From the NCBI RefSeq assembly GCF_900101525.1, contig NZ_FMZD01000010.1:1-64000 (forward strand): a stretch of DNA of 64,000 nucleotides, given 5' to 3'. This document shows positions 8,344 to 17,691 of the stretch, in pieces (positions within the stretch are counted from its first letter, which is position 1; each line of letters starts with the position of its first letter). This DNA is from Marinilactibacillus psychrotolerans (GTDB lineage: Bacteria > Bacillota > Bacilli > Lactobacillales > Carnobacteriaceae_A). The notes under the pieces were generated by a model, which was not told the origin of the DNA, made no database searches, and saw nothing but the letters and a program-made list of their open reading frames with translations. The position numbers and the translations under genes are program-made.

Positions 8344-9897
8344 TTACTCCCACTCAATCGTAGCAGGCGGCTTGCTTGTAATGTCATACACTACTCGGTT
8401 AATATGATCCACTTCATTTACGATTCGTGTTGAGATTTTTTGCAGTACATCAAACGGGATTCTTGCCCAGTCTGATGTCATACCATCGATCGATGTTACG
8501 GCGCGGATTCCGATTGTGTAGTCGTAAGTTCTGCCGTCTCCCATTACACCAACGGATTTGAACCCTGGTAATACAGTAAAGTATTGCCATACGTCACGTT
8601 CTAATCCTGCATTGGCTATTTCTTCTCTTAGGATTGCGTCACTTTCACGGACGACTTCCAGTTTTTCTTCTGTGACTTCGCCAAGTACACGGATTGCAAG
8701 TCCTGGTCCTGGGAAAGGTTGGCGCCAGACTAAGCTTGATGGCATACCCAATTCTTCTCCAAGTGCACGGACTTCATCTTTAAATAGCGTATTCATCGGT
8801 TCGATCAGTTCAAACTGCATGTCTTCTGGCAATCCACCTACGTTATGGTGTGATTTGATGGTTTGTGCAGTGGTTGTTCCACTTTCGATGACATCTGTGT
8901 ACAGCGTTCCTTGTGCCAGGAAGTCGATGCCTTCTAGTTTAGTTGCTTCGTCGTTAAAGACTTCGATAAATTCATTTCCGATGATTTTACGTTTTTGTTC
9001 TGGATCGCTGATGCCAGCTAATTTGTTCATGAAGCGTTCTTTTGCATCTACACGAATCACGTTCAGTCCAAATTTGCCTTCCAGACTGTCCATAACTTGG
9101 TCACCTTCATTTTTACGCAATAAGCCGTGATCTACGAAGATACAAACCAGTTGGTCCCCGATCGCTTTATTTAGTAAGACTCCAGTAACACTTGAGTCTA
9201 CTCCGCCTGATAATCCAAGCAGGACTTTTCTGTCGCCGACTTGTTCACGGATTTTATCCACTTCAAGATCGATGAATTGTCCCATGTCCCAGTTACCTTC
9301 AAAGCTGCAGGCGTTGAATGCAAAGTTGCGAAGGATTTCATTTCCATGTTCTGTGTGACGAACTTCCGGGTGGAATTGTACTGCGTGGAAGTTCTTGGCT
9401 TTGTTTTCAATCGCTGCTATTGGACAGTGCGGGTTAACAGCTGTTACTTCAAAGCCCTCAGGCAATTCTGTAACGTAGTCTCCATGACTCATCCAAACCG
9501 TTTCTTCTCTTTCTAAAGTCGTAAACAATTCAGCTGAACGATTCGTGATTTCTAGTGTCGCTTTACCGTATTCACGTGTTCCTGCTGGTTCTACTTTTCC
9601 GCCTAGGTTGTGTGCCATCAACTGCATTCCGTAACAGATTCCTAAAATCGGAATCCCTAATTCAAAAATTTCAGGATCAATTGAAAAAGCTTTTTCATCA
9701 TAGACACTCATCGGTCCACCAGAAAAAATAATCCCTTTAACGTTGGAATCTTTTAGTTCTTGGGCTGAAACAGTATGTGGTAATAGTTCTGAAAATACAC
9801 CGAATTCTCTGATGCGGCGTGTAATTAACTGATTGAACTGACTACCAAAATCTAGGACAGCCATTTTTTCTACTTGTTGCGTAATGGATTCGCTCAC
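8344..9897 (-). CDS. guaA: GMP synthase (glutamine-hydrolysing)
   Basis: GuaA converts XMP to GMP with ATP and glutamine. The N-terminal class I amidotransferase domain shows Gly-Ile-Cys-Tyr-Gly-Met-Gln (catalytic Cys) and His-Pro-Glu-Val. The central ATP-pyrophosphatase domain has Gly-Leu-Ser-Gly-Gly-Val-Asp-Ser-Ser. The C-terminal dimerisation domain ends in Pro-Pro-Ala-Thr-Ile-Glu-Trp-Glu, as is usual. The frame is open back to 10005, but I place the start at the GTG at 9897, with AGAGGTG about 8 bases upstream. That gives 517 residues, the family's normal length. The extra upstream residues have no counterpart in GuaA proteins. I saw no purine riboswitch in the leader. Confidence 0.95.
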   Translation of the reverse strand: MSESITQQVEKMAVLDFGSQFNQLITRRIREFGVFSELLPHTVSAQELKDSNVKGIIFSGGPMSVYDEKAFSIDPEIFELGIPILGICYGMQLMAHNLGGKVEPAGTREYGKATLEITNRSAELFTTLEREETVWMSHGDYVTELPEGFEVTAVNPHCPIAAIENKAKNFHAVQFHPEVRHTEHGNEILRNFAFNACSFEGNWDMGQFIDLEVDKIREQVGDRKVLLGLSGGVDSSVTGVLLNKAIGDQLVCIFVDHGLLRKNEGDQVMDSLEGKFGLNVIRVDAKERFMNKLAGISDPEQKRKIIGNEFIEVFNDEATKLEGIDFLAQGTLYTDVIESGTTTAQTIKSHHNVGGLPEDMQFELIEPMNTLFKDEVRALGEELGMPSSLVWRQPFPGPGLAIRVLGEVTEEKLEVVRESDAILREEIANAGLERDVWQYFTVLPGFKSVGVMGDGRTYDYTIGIRAVTSIDGMTSDWARIPFDVLQKISTRIVNEVDHINRVVYDITSKPPATIEWE

Positions 9898-10037
9898 TAA
9901 ATCTACACCTCTATTTTGAATTTTAAAGACTCTTTTTCCGAGCCGTTTCGTAATGATTTTTACTAGTGTATCATGATTGTTCGCTTTTATGTACCATAAT
10001 TTCATTTTTTCACCGTTTTCTTTCTAAAATTAAAGAA

Positions 10038-10066
10038 AAGACAATCATCCACAAAATGACTGTCTT
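10038..10066 (-). terminator. Terminator downstream of the NERD-HRDC gene
   Basis: On the minus strand AAGACAGTCA pairs with TGATTGTCTT (one wobble) around a nine-base loop and runs into TTCTTTAATTTT. It lies between the NERD-HRDC stop and the guaA start. Confidence 0.65.
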
Positions 10067-10254
10067 AGAAAAATCCTATTAAAATACGTACATCATACTT
10101 ATAAAAAGAACCAAGTTATTCCAAAACACGAATAATCCTTAGATTTCTAAAGTCGATAAAACGTATTCAAATAGCGAATAAGGAAATTTTTACATTTGAT
10201 CATCTACCAAACCGAACGAACGCCAACTTAATATAAAAAACCAATATTCAAAAT

Positions 10255-11313
10255 TTATGAGTACTTACGCATGATTCTTACAATATCAAGACCATATTTA
10301 TTAGCTTTAGTTTCTCCAAACCCTTCTACTGCTAAAAGGTCATCTTTGGTTGTAGGCATCTTTTCAACTAGAGCTTCCAACTGCTTATTAGTGAAAATAG
10401 TGTACGCCTTAAAGTTTTCTTCACGACTCTTATTTAAGCGATAAGTTTTTAACTCTTCATATAAATTTGTTTTATTTATTGGCGCTGCTTTTTGCATTAT
10501 AGGCATAAACTTGTCTTCAGACTTATGACTAACGACTTTTTTGACAATTTGTTGATTCGTAGGCACTTTATAGGGTTCATACTTTTTAGTATAGTCTTTT
10601 ACGCTATCTTTATGTACATCCTTATATGATTGTGCCCACATCAGCATATCTTTTTCAGAAATCGCTATTCTATTCGATTGTTTATAGGTATCTTTTATGT
10701 ATTTTACTAATTGATCTGCTCGAATGACTTTTTCTTTCACTTCTTTTTTTGCGAACTTTGCATTCAGTATAGTTTTAGGATTAGATAACACTACTACCGG
10801 CTTATTAGACTCTTCAAAATTTCGTTTTGATAATGATTTAGTCAGTAGATTTCTTTTACTATTCACTCTAATTTTTTTCATTAAATCCATATGGCGTTGA
10901 TTCTGGGTGATTGGAGAATATACGCCTTCTTTCTTTTTTCTCCTATTAAATTCTGTCGTACGTATAAAATCTCCCGCATTATTTATTTCGATATTCCCAT
11001 AAAGGTTTTTACTTTCTATTATAAAACATAACTTTTTTGTAAAGACTAAGTAATCTATCTGGGCACTTAAGTCACCATCTTCCAGATAGATATCATGTAG
11101 TACATACATTGGCATATGACTATTTTTCAGTTCAAATTCTATCTTCTTTTCTCCTGTTATTCCATATTCAAGATTTTTTATATCTTGCTTTAATATCTTA
11201 ATCCCTTCAGCATTAAGATGTGGCTCCAAGTCTTTCAATAATTTTAATTGTTCTTTAGCATTACTGCTTTCTTTAAGAAAGACAGGTTCTTTCATATTAT
11301 TAAAAAAACCCAT
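10255..11313 (-). CDS. NERD nuclease-related domain protein with C-terminal HRDC domain
   Basis: The protein has 352 residues. A short helical N-terminus is followed by a NERD domain (about 50-170) with Gly-Glu-Lys-Lys-Ile-Glu-Phe-Glu, Gln-Ile-Asp-Tyr-Leu-Val and Ile-Ile-Glu-Ser-Lys-Asn-Leu-Tyr-Gly. The Asp and Glu-x-Lys match the nuclease-fold core. A Lys-rich middle leads to a C-terminal HRDC-type helical domain (about 285-350) ending in Val-Glu-Gly-Phe-Gly-Glu-Thr-Lys-Ala-Asn-Lys-Tyr-Gly. HRDC domains bind nucleic acid in RecQ helicases and RNase D. A role in DNA processing is likely but untested. AGGAG precedes the ATG. It is monocistronic. Confidence 0.88.
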   Translation of the reverse strand: MGFFNNMKEPVFLKESSNAKEQLKLLKDLEPHLNAEGIKILKQDIKNLEYGITGEKKIEFELKNSHMPMYVLHDIYLEDGDLSAQIDYLVFTKKLCFIIESKNLYGNIEINNAGDFIRTTEFNRRKKKEGVYSPITQNQRHMDLMKKIRVNSKRNLLTKSLSKRNFEESNKPVVVLSNPKTILNAKFAKKEVKEKVIRADQLVKYIKDTYKQSNRIAISEKDMLMWAQSYKDVHKDSVKDYTKKYEPYKVPTNQQIVKKVVSHKSEDKFMPIMQKAAPINKTNLYEELKTYRLNKSREENFKAYTIFTNKQLEALVEKMPTTKDDLLAVEGFGETKANKYGLDIVRIMRKYS

Positions 11314-11635
11314 TTATTATTCACTCCTCAATTGTGATAAAAATGTTCTAATTTAGTATGTTTTCATATTAAATTGTATCATATTACTATTACATCAGTA
11401 AAAGGAATATTATTGCTTATGTAAATCATGGTTGTCTCTAATTAATAAAAACTATCCTCTTTTTACTCTATTTTAAAAAAATTCTTTTAGTTTATATTAA
11501 CAATCTACTACACCTATCAATAATAAATAGTTCATAAATTTCAACTTAAAAAATTCATCCAGTTATAACAGAATCGTTAAAAGAGTGGTAAACTATACCT
11601 ATTCATATCAACCAAAATGAAAGAAGGAAGAAGAA
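11314..11635. other. Intergenic region between NERD-HRDC and selD
   Basis: This very AT-rich spacer separates divergent genes and probably carries both promoters. I find no gene, repeat or riboswitch. A possible selD promoter lies near 11576-11602 (TTAAAA with TATACC), but it is weak. Confidence 0.45.
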
Positions 11636-12676
11636 ATGACTCAAGTTAGATTAACTACACTCACTACTAAAGGCGGTTGCGGCTGTAAGATTGGTCCAAG
11701 TGATTTACGTGACGTGCTTCATCAACTTCCGGTACAAAACAGCAACCCCAATCTTCTTGTCGGTTTAGATACAGGAGATGATGCGGGTGTCTATAAATTG
11801 ACCGATGATCTAGCTATTGTGCAGACTGTCGATTTCTTTACACCCATTGTGGATGATCCATATGATTTCGGTCAGGTTGCAGCAGCAAATGCTTTGAGTG
11901 ATGTCTATGCAATGGGCGGAAAACCAATCACTGCACTGAATATTGTAGCTTTTCCCATTCATACATTGGATAAAGCGATTCTTACGGATATCTTACGCGG
12001 TGCAAGTGATAAATTAAAAGAAGCAGATTGCGCTCTAGTTGGTGGTCACTCAATTGATGACCAGGAACCGAAGTTTGGTCTTGCGGTCACGGGTACAATC
12101 CACCCTAATCACATACACACAAATGCCGGAGCTAAAAAAGGCGATAAATTGATCTTAACAAAACCAATCGGCGTTGGAATTTCGACTACAGCGATTAAAA
12201 GGGAATTATTAACATCAGAAGAAACAAAGCGTGTAACTCAAGTAATGACCACACTTAATAAATCAGCGGCTGAAGTTATGAACCAATATAATGTCCACGC
12301 ATGTACTGACATCACGGGCTTTGGTTTATTAGGGCATCTTACTGAAATGGCTACCGAAAGTCATCAAGCCATTACCATCAAAAAAGACGACGTGCCAGTG
12401 TTAGCCCGTGTTCGTGAGTTAGCGGAACAAGGTGTCATTCCTGGTGGTTCACGTAATAATTTAAAACATGTACAAAACGTTGTTCATTTTGAGGATCATC
12501 ACGATGAGATCGACCAGCTTATTTTAGCTGATGCAGTTACCTCTGGAGGACTACTGATGGCAGTAAGTGAATCAGATGCTCCATCCTTACTCGAAGCACT
12601 TCAGCTCAAAGGAATAGATGCAAAGCTGATAGGCGAAGTCTCCAATGGTGATGCTGGTCATATTTATGTTAAGTAA
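11636..12676 (+). CDS. selD: Selenophosphate synthase (selenide, water dikinase)
   Basis: SelD makes selenophosphate, the selenium donor for selenouridine and selenocysteine, from selenide and ATP. The N-terminal Gly-Cys15-Gly-Cys17-Lys18 matches the catalytic Cys and Lys region of E. coli SelD (Cys17, Lys20). It is a Cys enzyme with no in-frame TGA. Asp-Asp-Ala-Gly, Gly-Gly-His-Ser-Ile-Asp-Asp and Asp-Ile-Thr-Gly-Phe-Gly-Leu-Leu-Gly-His are the usual ATP-binding motifs. At 346 residues it has normal length. The tRNA 2-selenouridine synthase gene begins 16 bases after the stop, so the pair is an operon. Confidence 0.95.
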   Translation: MTQVRLTTLTTKGGCGCKIGPSDLRDVLHQLPVQNSNPNLLVGLDTGDDAGVYKLTDDLAIVQTVDFFTPIVDDPYDFGQVAAANALSDVYAMGGKPITALNIVAFPIHTLDKAILTDILRGASDKLKEADCALVGGHSIDDQEPKFGLAVTGTIHPNHIHTNAGAKKGDKLILTKPIGVGISTTAIKRELLTSEETKRVTQVMTTLNKSAAEVMNQYNVHACTDITGFGLLGHLTEMATESHQAITIKKDDVPVLARVRELAEQGVIPGGSRNNLKHVQNVVHFEDHHDEIDQLILADAVTSGGLLMAVSESDAPSLLEALQLKGIDAKLIGEVSNGDAGHIYVK

Positions 12677-12691
12677 GGAAGGATTCGTTTT

Positions 12692-13720
12692 ATGCTAACT
12701 AATATTACACCGCAAGAGCTTTTTCAATCAAAAGAACAAGGGAAGACCATAGTGGTCGATGTTCGTGCACCAAAAGAATTTGAAGAAGCAACCATTCCGG
12801 GTGCAATCAATATTCCTCTCTTCACTGATGATGAGCGGGCACAGGTCGGCACACTCTATAAGCAGCAGGGACAGGAAGCGGCAAAAGACCTTGGTTTAGA
12901 GATCTTTTCAAAAAAATTACCTGCCTTTATTCAGGAATTCAAGCAACTAAAGGTCCCTGTTACCGTTTTTTGCTGGCGCGGAGGTATGCGCAGCAAAACT
13001 GCTGCAACAGTCGTGGATTTAATGGGGGTTCCTGTTAATCGTTTAACTGGCGGGATCAAAGCTTATCGTCAATGGATGCAAGAACAACTTGATACCCTGT
13101 CTATTCCATCATTATATGTCTTGAATGGTCACACCGGAAACGGGAAAACTCTCGTTCTTCACCAGCTTAAAGAAGAAGGTTATCCTGTTATCGACTTAGA
13201 AGGTATGGCTAATCATCGCGGCTCGATATTCGGTCATATTGGATTAAAACCAAATAATCAGAGAATGTTTGATCTGTTATTGGGCGAAGCTTTATTACGC
13301 TATCAAAACGAACCGTTCATACTGATTGAAGGAGAAAGCAATCGAATAGGCAAAGTCATCATACCAGAGCGCTTTTATCAACTTAAAGAAAAAAGCCCTC
13401 AGCTGTTTATTCATCTCCCAATAGAGGAACGCGTAAAAAATATTCTAGCGGATTATTCACCTCATGACTATCACGATGAGTTTGTTGAATCTTTTAAGAG
13501 AATCAAACGTCGCATACATACACCTGTAGCAAATGCGACTGATAAATTACTTGAACAGAAAGATTATCCACTCGTAGTAGAGAACCTTTTGACGCATTAT
13601 TATGATCCTCGGTACACGCACTCATCTGCATGTTCCGAAGATTTAAGTACATTGATCGAAGTAACATCTGTAGAAGATGCAAAGATAAAACTAAAACAGT
13701 TGCTTCCGTTAAATGATTAG
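12692..13720 (+). CDS. mnmH: tRNA 2-selenouridine synthase (SelU/YbbB)
   Basis: The enzyme replaces sulfur by selenium in 2-thiouridine at the wobble position of tRNAs for Lys, Glu and Gln, through a geranylated intermediate. The rhodanese domain (about 1-130) has the active-site motif Phe-Cys94-Trp-Arg-Gly-Gly. The following ATP-binding part has a P-loop, Asn145-Gly-His-Thr-Gly-Asn-Gly-Lys152-Thr, and Ile-Glu-Gly-Glu-Ser-Asn. At 342 residues it is close to the E. coli protein. It forms a two-gene operon with selD. No selA or selB is in this window. The operon runs into a strong hairpin terminator. Confidence 0.93.
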   Translation: MLTNITPQELFQSKEQGKTIVVDVRAPKEFEEATIPGAINIPLFTDDERAQVGTLYKQQGQEAAKDLGLEIFSKKLPAFIQEFKQLKVPVTVFCWRGGMRSKTAATVVDLMGVPVNRLTGGIKAYRQWMQEQLDTLSIPSLYVLNGHTGNGKTLVLHQLKEEGYPVIDLEGMANHRGSIFGHIGLKPNNQRMFDLLLGEALLRYQNEPFILIEGESNRIGKVIIPERFYQLKEKSPQLFIHLPIEERVKNILADYSPHDYHDEFVESFKRIKRRIHTPVANATDKLLEQKDYPLVVENLLTHYYDPRYTHSSACSEDLSTLIEVTSVEDAKIKLKQLLPLND

Positions 13721-13911
13721 TTTCATTATAAACTACTAAAGTAAGTAAAAGAACTATTTATGGATCATGAATAGTTTATTATGTACACTAATATCTTTAT
13801 AGAAAAATTCCAATGTCGTTACTTATCTGGAGTGTTGAAGTTCTAGAAAGCTTTTTTTAGGATGGTATTAAAAACATTTCTAGCTTAATTTGATAAATGA
13901 TATTTAATAAA

Positions 13912-13961
13912 AAGATACAGCTGAACAAGAAGCCTATCCTTCTTCTCTTCAGCTGTATCTT
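13912..13961. terminator. Long bidirectional terminator between mnmH and the beta-helix lipoprotein gene
   Basis: Arms 13912-13925 and 13948-13961 are a perfect 14-base inverted repeat, extended inside by AAGAAG/CTTCTT. On the minus strand it is followed by TTTTTATTAAA and on the plus strand by a T-rich tail, so it can end both converging operons. The rest of the 325-base gap (13721-14045) shows nothing else. Confidence 0.85.
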
Positions 13962-14045
13962 AGTTTTGATTTTATTCTGACTTTTTATTCAGGGGAGAAA
14001 GAAAGTCAATTATGGGTTCCGCTTCTCTTCAGCATAGTTACTCAG

Positions 14046-16007
14046 TTATTCATTGGATGTTGTATCTGACTCATCACTCTCTGGTGTTGTCATACCTTCA
14101 GGAGGTGTCATACCACCTGTAGGTCTTTCTCCACCGTTGGCACCAGGCATTTCACCTCCTCCATGTGCACCGGGCATTTGACCTCCGCCCATGCCCATGC
14201 CAGTAGCTGCTTGCTCGGTTGTTGCTTCAATTTCTGCTACCACTGTTCCACTATAATAGTCAGAAGTATCAAACACTCCATAATTTGATTCACTTGTTAA
14301 GCTTTCGATTGTCGAAACTGTATATGTCTCACCTTCCACGAGATCAGCGGATGAGTATACAAGAGACTGACTGTCTTCTTGAAGTTCAAAAGTGAATATC
14401 ACGTCGTTATTTGAATTAGCTATTTGAATCACGTCTCCTTGTGTTAATGATATATCTGTTATGAATAAGCTTGGTTGTTCTGAGGTGGCTGAAGTTGCCA
14501 TTGCCATTTGCGAACTACCATTTGCAATCAGCGTGCCTCCTGAAACATCAAAACTTCCATCATAATCCAATGCGCCATTTCCACCATCTTGTGGACCATT
14601 AACCACGACTAATCCATTTGTCATTTCAACATTACCGTTACTGTCGATTCCATCTCCATCAGCATTAACGTATACTTGACCGCCATTAACCGAAATGGTA
14701 GCCGTCCCACCATCACTTGCAGCATTTAATCCGTCATCTGAAGTATTGACTTCGATTGTGCCTCCATTGATGGTTAATGCCGCACTTTCTAACCCTTCAT
14801 AACTCTCTTGAATTAAAATATTTCCATCGCCTATCGTTAATGCGGTATTTGCATGAATGCCATCATCTCCAGTAGCGAGATCATACTCTCCTCCGTTAAC
14901 TGAAATTGTCCCATCAGAATGAATCGCGTCATCTTGACTATCGATGGCAAATTCTCCATCATTTAAGACTATTGTCCCTATTGCTTTGATGCCCTTTGTA
15001 CTTGTCGATTCTTCTGTATCCTCTTCTACATCTGTAGTATTCTCATTTTCGGACCAGCTTCCCCAGTCGCTCATTGTAGTTTGCATTTCAGCATTTGCAC
15101 TACCACCATTTGTAACGATATTGAACTGTCCACCATTAATCTCCAGATCCGTTTCTGCCTGGATTCCATCTCCTGAAGCAGTTAAATTAAAGGTGCCATC
15201 TTCAATGAGAATATAGCCTGTACCTTCATCTGTATCGTTTGTAGATTGAATGGCATCTTTTGCGGCTGTGATATCAAATGTACCGCCGAGAATAACGATC
15301 GAGTCTCGTCCTTTGATTCCATCTTGTACAGAATCAATCGTGTAGTTCCCGTTCGTAATAGTAACATCATCTTTACCTTTTATAGCATTTTTATAATTTG
15401 CTGTAATGGTCAGACTACCAGATCCATTCAGTAACAAGTCATCATCACTGAATAAAACTGCATCAGGTTCATCTCCATCTTCGTTTTCGAATGTATAGTC
15501 TGTTCCATCTTCTAACGTATTTTCCGTTTCTTCTGCAAGCGTCACAATTGTTTTATCAGCATTGACAGCATAAATAGCTGCCCCAGTCTCATTTGTTATT
15601 GAAACTCCATTTAAGACAATGTGTACTTCTGCTTCATCTGCTGCTTCGATTCTGATCTGTCCGTTCGTCAGGGTACCTTCCAGTACATACGTACCTGCTT
15701 CAGTAATGGTTACAGTGTCTTCACTGACTGCTGCGCCAGCACCTTCAACTGATGATACACTGTCTTCTAAGGTGATGACTGTACTCGTTGCCAAATCCCA
15801 TTCCTCATCTGCTGCAGAAACTTCTTCAGAGTCTAATCCCAAAGTTTCAACGGTAACTTCCTGAGCCGTTTCGTCGGTAATTGCATCCTCAGCAACGGTT
15901 TCATTGGAACTGGCCGCAGTATCCGAACAAGCACCCAGAAAGATGATTAAGCTAGCTAAAATGGTATATAGTCCTTTTTGGGGATTAATTTTTATGTTCC
16001 TGTTCAT
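14046..16007 (-). CDS. Cthe_2159-like carbohydrate-binding beta-helix lipoprotein
   Basis: A lipoprotein signal ends at Leu-Gly-Ala-Cys (Cys27). After an acidic linker the protein is a long series of beta-strand repeats with Asn-Gly-Gly, Asp-Asp-Gly-Ile-His and Gly-Asp-Gly-Ile turns, typical of a right-handed beta-helix. This fits the Cthe_2159-like carbohydrate-binding family, whose type member binds acidic sugars such as polygalacturonate. About residues 595-640 are rich in Gly, Met and Pro, and the last residues are acidic. I start at the ATG at 16007 because AAGGAG is 8 bases upstream; a GTG nine bases earlier is less likely. It is the last gene of the block with DUF4956 and VTC proteins. 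Family assignment is firm. The ligand here is unknown. Confidence 0.85.
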   Translation of the reverse strand: MNRNIKINPQKGLYTILASLIIFLGACSDTAASSNETVAEDAITDETAQEVTVETLGLDSEEVSAADEEWDLATSTVITLEDSVSSVEGAGAAVSEDTVTITEAGTYVLEGTLTNGQIRIEAADEAEVHIVLNGVSITNETGAAIYAVNADKTIVTLAEETENTLEDGTDYTFENEDGDEPDAVLFSDDDLLLNGSGSLTITANYKNAIKGKDDVTITNGNYTIDSVQDGIKGRDSIVILGGTFDITAAKDAIQSTNDTDEGTGYILIEDGTFNLTASGDGIQAETDLEINGGQFNIVTNGGSANAEMQTTMSDWGSWSENENTTDVEEDTEESTSTKGIKAIGTIVLNDGEFAIDSQDDAIHSDGTISVNGGEYDLATGDDGIHANTALTIGDGNILIQESYEGLESAALTINGGTIEVNTSDDGLNAASDGGTATISVNGGQVYVNADGDGIDSNGNVEMTNGLVVVNGPQDGGNGALDYDGSFDVSGGTLIANGSSQMAMATSATSEQPSLFITDISLTQGDVIQIANSNNDVIFTFELQEDSQSLVYSSADLVEGETYTVSTIESLTSESNYGVFDTSDYYSGTVVAEIEATTEQAATGMGMGGGQMPGAHGGGEMPGANGGERPTGGMTPPEGMTTPESDESDTTSNE

Positions 16008-16040
16008 TTTTTTCACTCCTTATTTTATTATACTAATGTA

Positions 16041-16715
16041 CTATGCATTTAGTTCTCCGTTATAGCTAACTAATGATGCATTTAGTACCCCTTCAGTAGC
16101 AAACAGTTCACTCATGAAGGCCGTATCGTTTTCTTTGATTTTAACTTCATAAATCAGTTCTGGTTGTCCATTGACTAATGTTTTAGATTTCAGTTTCAAG
16201 CGATTAATTTGTTTTCTCAGAACATCATTTGCTGCTACTTCTGCTGTTTCATTTTTCAGATCCAGCATTAGAATGTAGGATAATTCTTTTTCTTTGTGTA
16301 AAGTGAAGACAAAAAGAACAGCAGCGATAAAGAATGATCCGCCGTAAGCTAGGACGTAGTAGCCTGCCCCTAAAATAATCCCTACACCTATAGACCAGAA
16401 TAGAAATACTAGATCAAGTGGATCTTTTATAGCCGTTCTAAATCGAACGATCGATAGTGCTCCAACCATTCCCAGAGACAGTACAACGTTTGTCGTTACT
16501 GCCAGAATCACGAATGTTGTCAGCAAGCAAAGCATGACCAGTGAAGTATTAAAAGGTGTAGAATACATCACCCCTTTAAATGTTTTTTTGTAAATAAAGT
16601 AGATACATAGTCCGATTATTAAGGACGATGTAAGCGCAAAAACTGCATTTAGTGCTGAGAACTCGCTCATTTCTTCTAAAAAACTGTTTTTGATAATTTC
16701 TGTATAAGATAACAT
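16041..16715 (-). CDS. DUF4956 family membrane protein
   Basis: The 224-residue protein has about four membrane segments (about 22-42, 58-85, 95-115 and 118-138) with the family signature Gly-Met-Val-Gly-Ala-Leu-Ser-Ile-Val-Arg-Phe-Arg-Thr-Ala-Ile-Lys-Asp-Pro between them. The C-terminal third is a soluble cytoplasmic or extracellular domain. The function is unknown. DUF4956 genes often stand next to VTC-domain genes, as here, so it may be the membrane partner of the VTC protein, for example a channel for its product. It sits 31 bases after the VTC gene and 33 bases before the beta-helix lipoprotein gene, so the three are likely one transcript. Confidence 0.85.
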   Translation of the reverse strand: MLSYTEIIKNSFLEEMSEFSALNAVFALTSSLIIGLCIYFIYKKTFKGVMYSTPFNTSLVMLCLLTTFVILAVTTNVVLSLGMVGALSIVRFRTAIKDPLDLVFLFWSIGVGIILGAGYYVLAYGGSFFIAAVLFVFTLHKEKELSYILMLDLKNETAEVAANDVLRKQINRLKLKSKTLVNGQPELIYEVKIKENDTAFMSELFATEGVLNASLVSYNGELNA

Positions 16716-16746
16716 CTTCCATTTCTCCTTTGATTTGTTTATTGGT

Positions 16747-17430
16747 TTAAGTTGTTAGCACTCTTGAAATCATGTATTTCGAATGGCCGCATGAAGTGGT
16801 TTCAGCGATCTGTACCAGCTCTCTGATCCATCCTGGCAGATAAGTATCATACTTCACTTCTAGTACGCAGGCTACATCTGATTCTCTTTGCATAACTGCT
16901 TCCGTTTCCAGAAAATCATGAACCCGATTAGAAGCTTTCATATTATAGTCGAGTGTTACACGTGTGTTTCCCATTTTATAAGCAAAGGCTTCGCGATCAT
17001 ACGCAACGATCACTTTAGGTTTCAGCAGCTTTGTTCTAGCATTGACATAAAAATCCTGCTTAAGCGGGTCATTCGAATCTTTTAAAAAGAAGAGATCTCC
17101 TTGAATCATTTTTTTTGCTTCTCCTTTTGTCAACATTGTGCTGAGTTTATAGCCTGCATTGTATTCTTTTACTTTCTTTTCTAATCGAATAAAATTTAAA
17201 TTCTGGTTATAATACCTGATTCGAAATTTCTCTCTTATAGCATTTCCATCTTGATTATCGTAATACGCTTCGTCTTCTATGTTGTCAAAATACAAACTTG
17301 AAATATGGTAATGCGTTCCAATTACATGCTCGTCATGAGGGAGTAACTTCCTCAATCTCTTCATTAAAATTTGTTTGGATAATTCGGATATTTCGTGTTT
17401 ATATTCATGTCTGTAAAATTTCTCTTCCAT
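16747..17430 (-). CDS. VTC-domain protein (polyphosphate polymerase-like)
   Basis: The protein has 227 residues and is essentially one VTC domain, the catalytic tunnel fold of yeast polyphosphate polymerase Vtc4. Basic and acidic tunnel residues are visible in order: Arg-His-Glu-Tyr-Lys-His-Glu at the N-terminus, Phe-Arg-Ile-Arg-Tyr-Tyr-Asn, Arg-Leu-Glu-Lys-Lys-Val-Lys, Ala-Tyr-Asp-Arg-Glu-Ala, Arg-Val-Thr-Leu-Asp-Tyr, and Leu-Glu-Val-Lys-Tyr-Asp near the end. It would polymerise ATP phosphate into polyphosphate in the cytoplasm. AAGGGG precedes the ATG by 8 bases. It heads a three-gene unit with DUF4956 and the beta-helix lipoprotein. Activity on polyphosphate is inferred from the family, since some bacterial members are uncharacterised. 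Confidence 0.88.
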   Translation of the reverse strand: MEEKFYRHEYKHEISELSKQILMKRLRKLLPHDEHVIGTHYHISSLYFDNIEDEAYYDNQDGNAIREKFRIRYYNQNLNFIRLEKKVKEYNAGYKLSTMLTKGEAKKMIQGDLFFLKDSNDPLKQDFYVNARTKLLKPKVIVAYDREAFAYKMGNTRVTLDYNMKASNRVHDFLETEAVMQRESDVACVLEVKYDTYLPGWIRELVQIAETTSCGHSKYMISRVLTT

Positions 17431-17608
17431 TTCGTTTACCCCTTCTTTCCTTGTCCATGTGTTTATAATACGCTGAAAGATAAATGCGTTCTCCGTAAAG
17501 TTGATAGAAAATTGCGGTAAAATTACCGTAATTTAAAAAAAGAGCCTGCAGAATTCACACTACATCCGTATTCTTCATATAAGAGTGAACAAACTAGGAA
17601 GAACAAAA

Positions 17609-17652
17609 AAACTATTGAACAGTCCACTTTTCAGTGAATTGCTCAATAGTTT
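17609..17652 (-). terminator. Terminator of the two-component operon
   Basis: AAACTATTGA and TCAATAGTTT (minus-strand arms) flank a loop of 24 bases and lead into TTTTTTTGTTC on the minus strand. It lies just after the histidine kinase stop. Confidence 0.85.
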
Positions 17653-17691
17653 AATTTATCAGTCAATACTAGGAGTGTGCTTCATCTGCAA

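Noticed and set aside
8558-9130. 190-residue open frame antisense to guaA
   Set aside because: It lies wholly within a certain gene on the other strand, has no ribosome-binding site worth noting and a low-complexity Ser/Thr-rich product typical of shadow frames.
9898-10005. N-terminal extension of guaA back to 10005
   Set aside because: The extra 36 residues have no counterpart in GuaA proteins, and the GTG at 9897 has a good ribosome-binding site.
11636-12676. Selenocysteine-containing SelD
   Set aside because: Cys15 and Cys17 occupy the active-site region and there is no in-frame TGA, so it is the Cys form.
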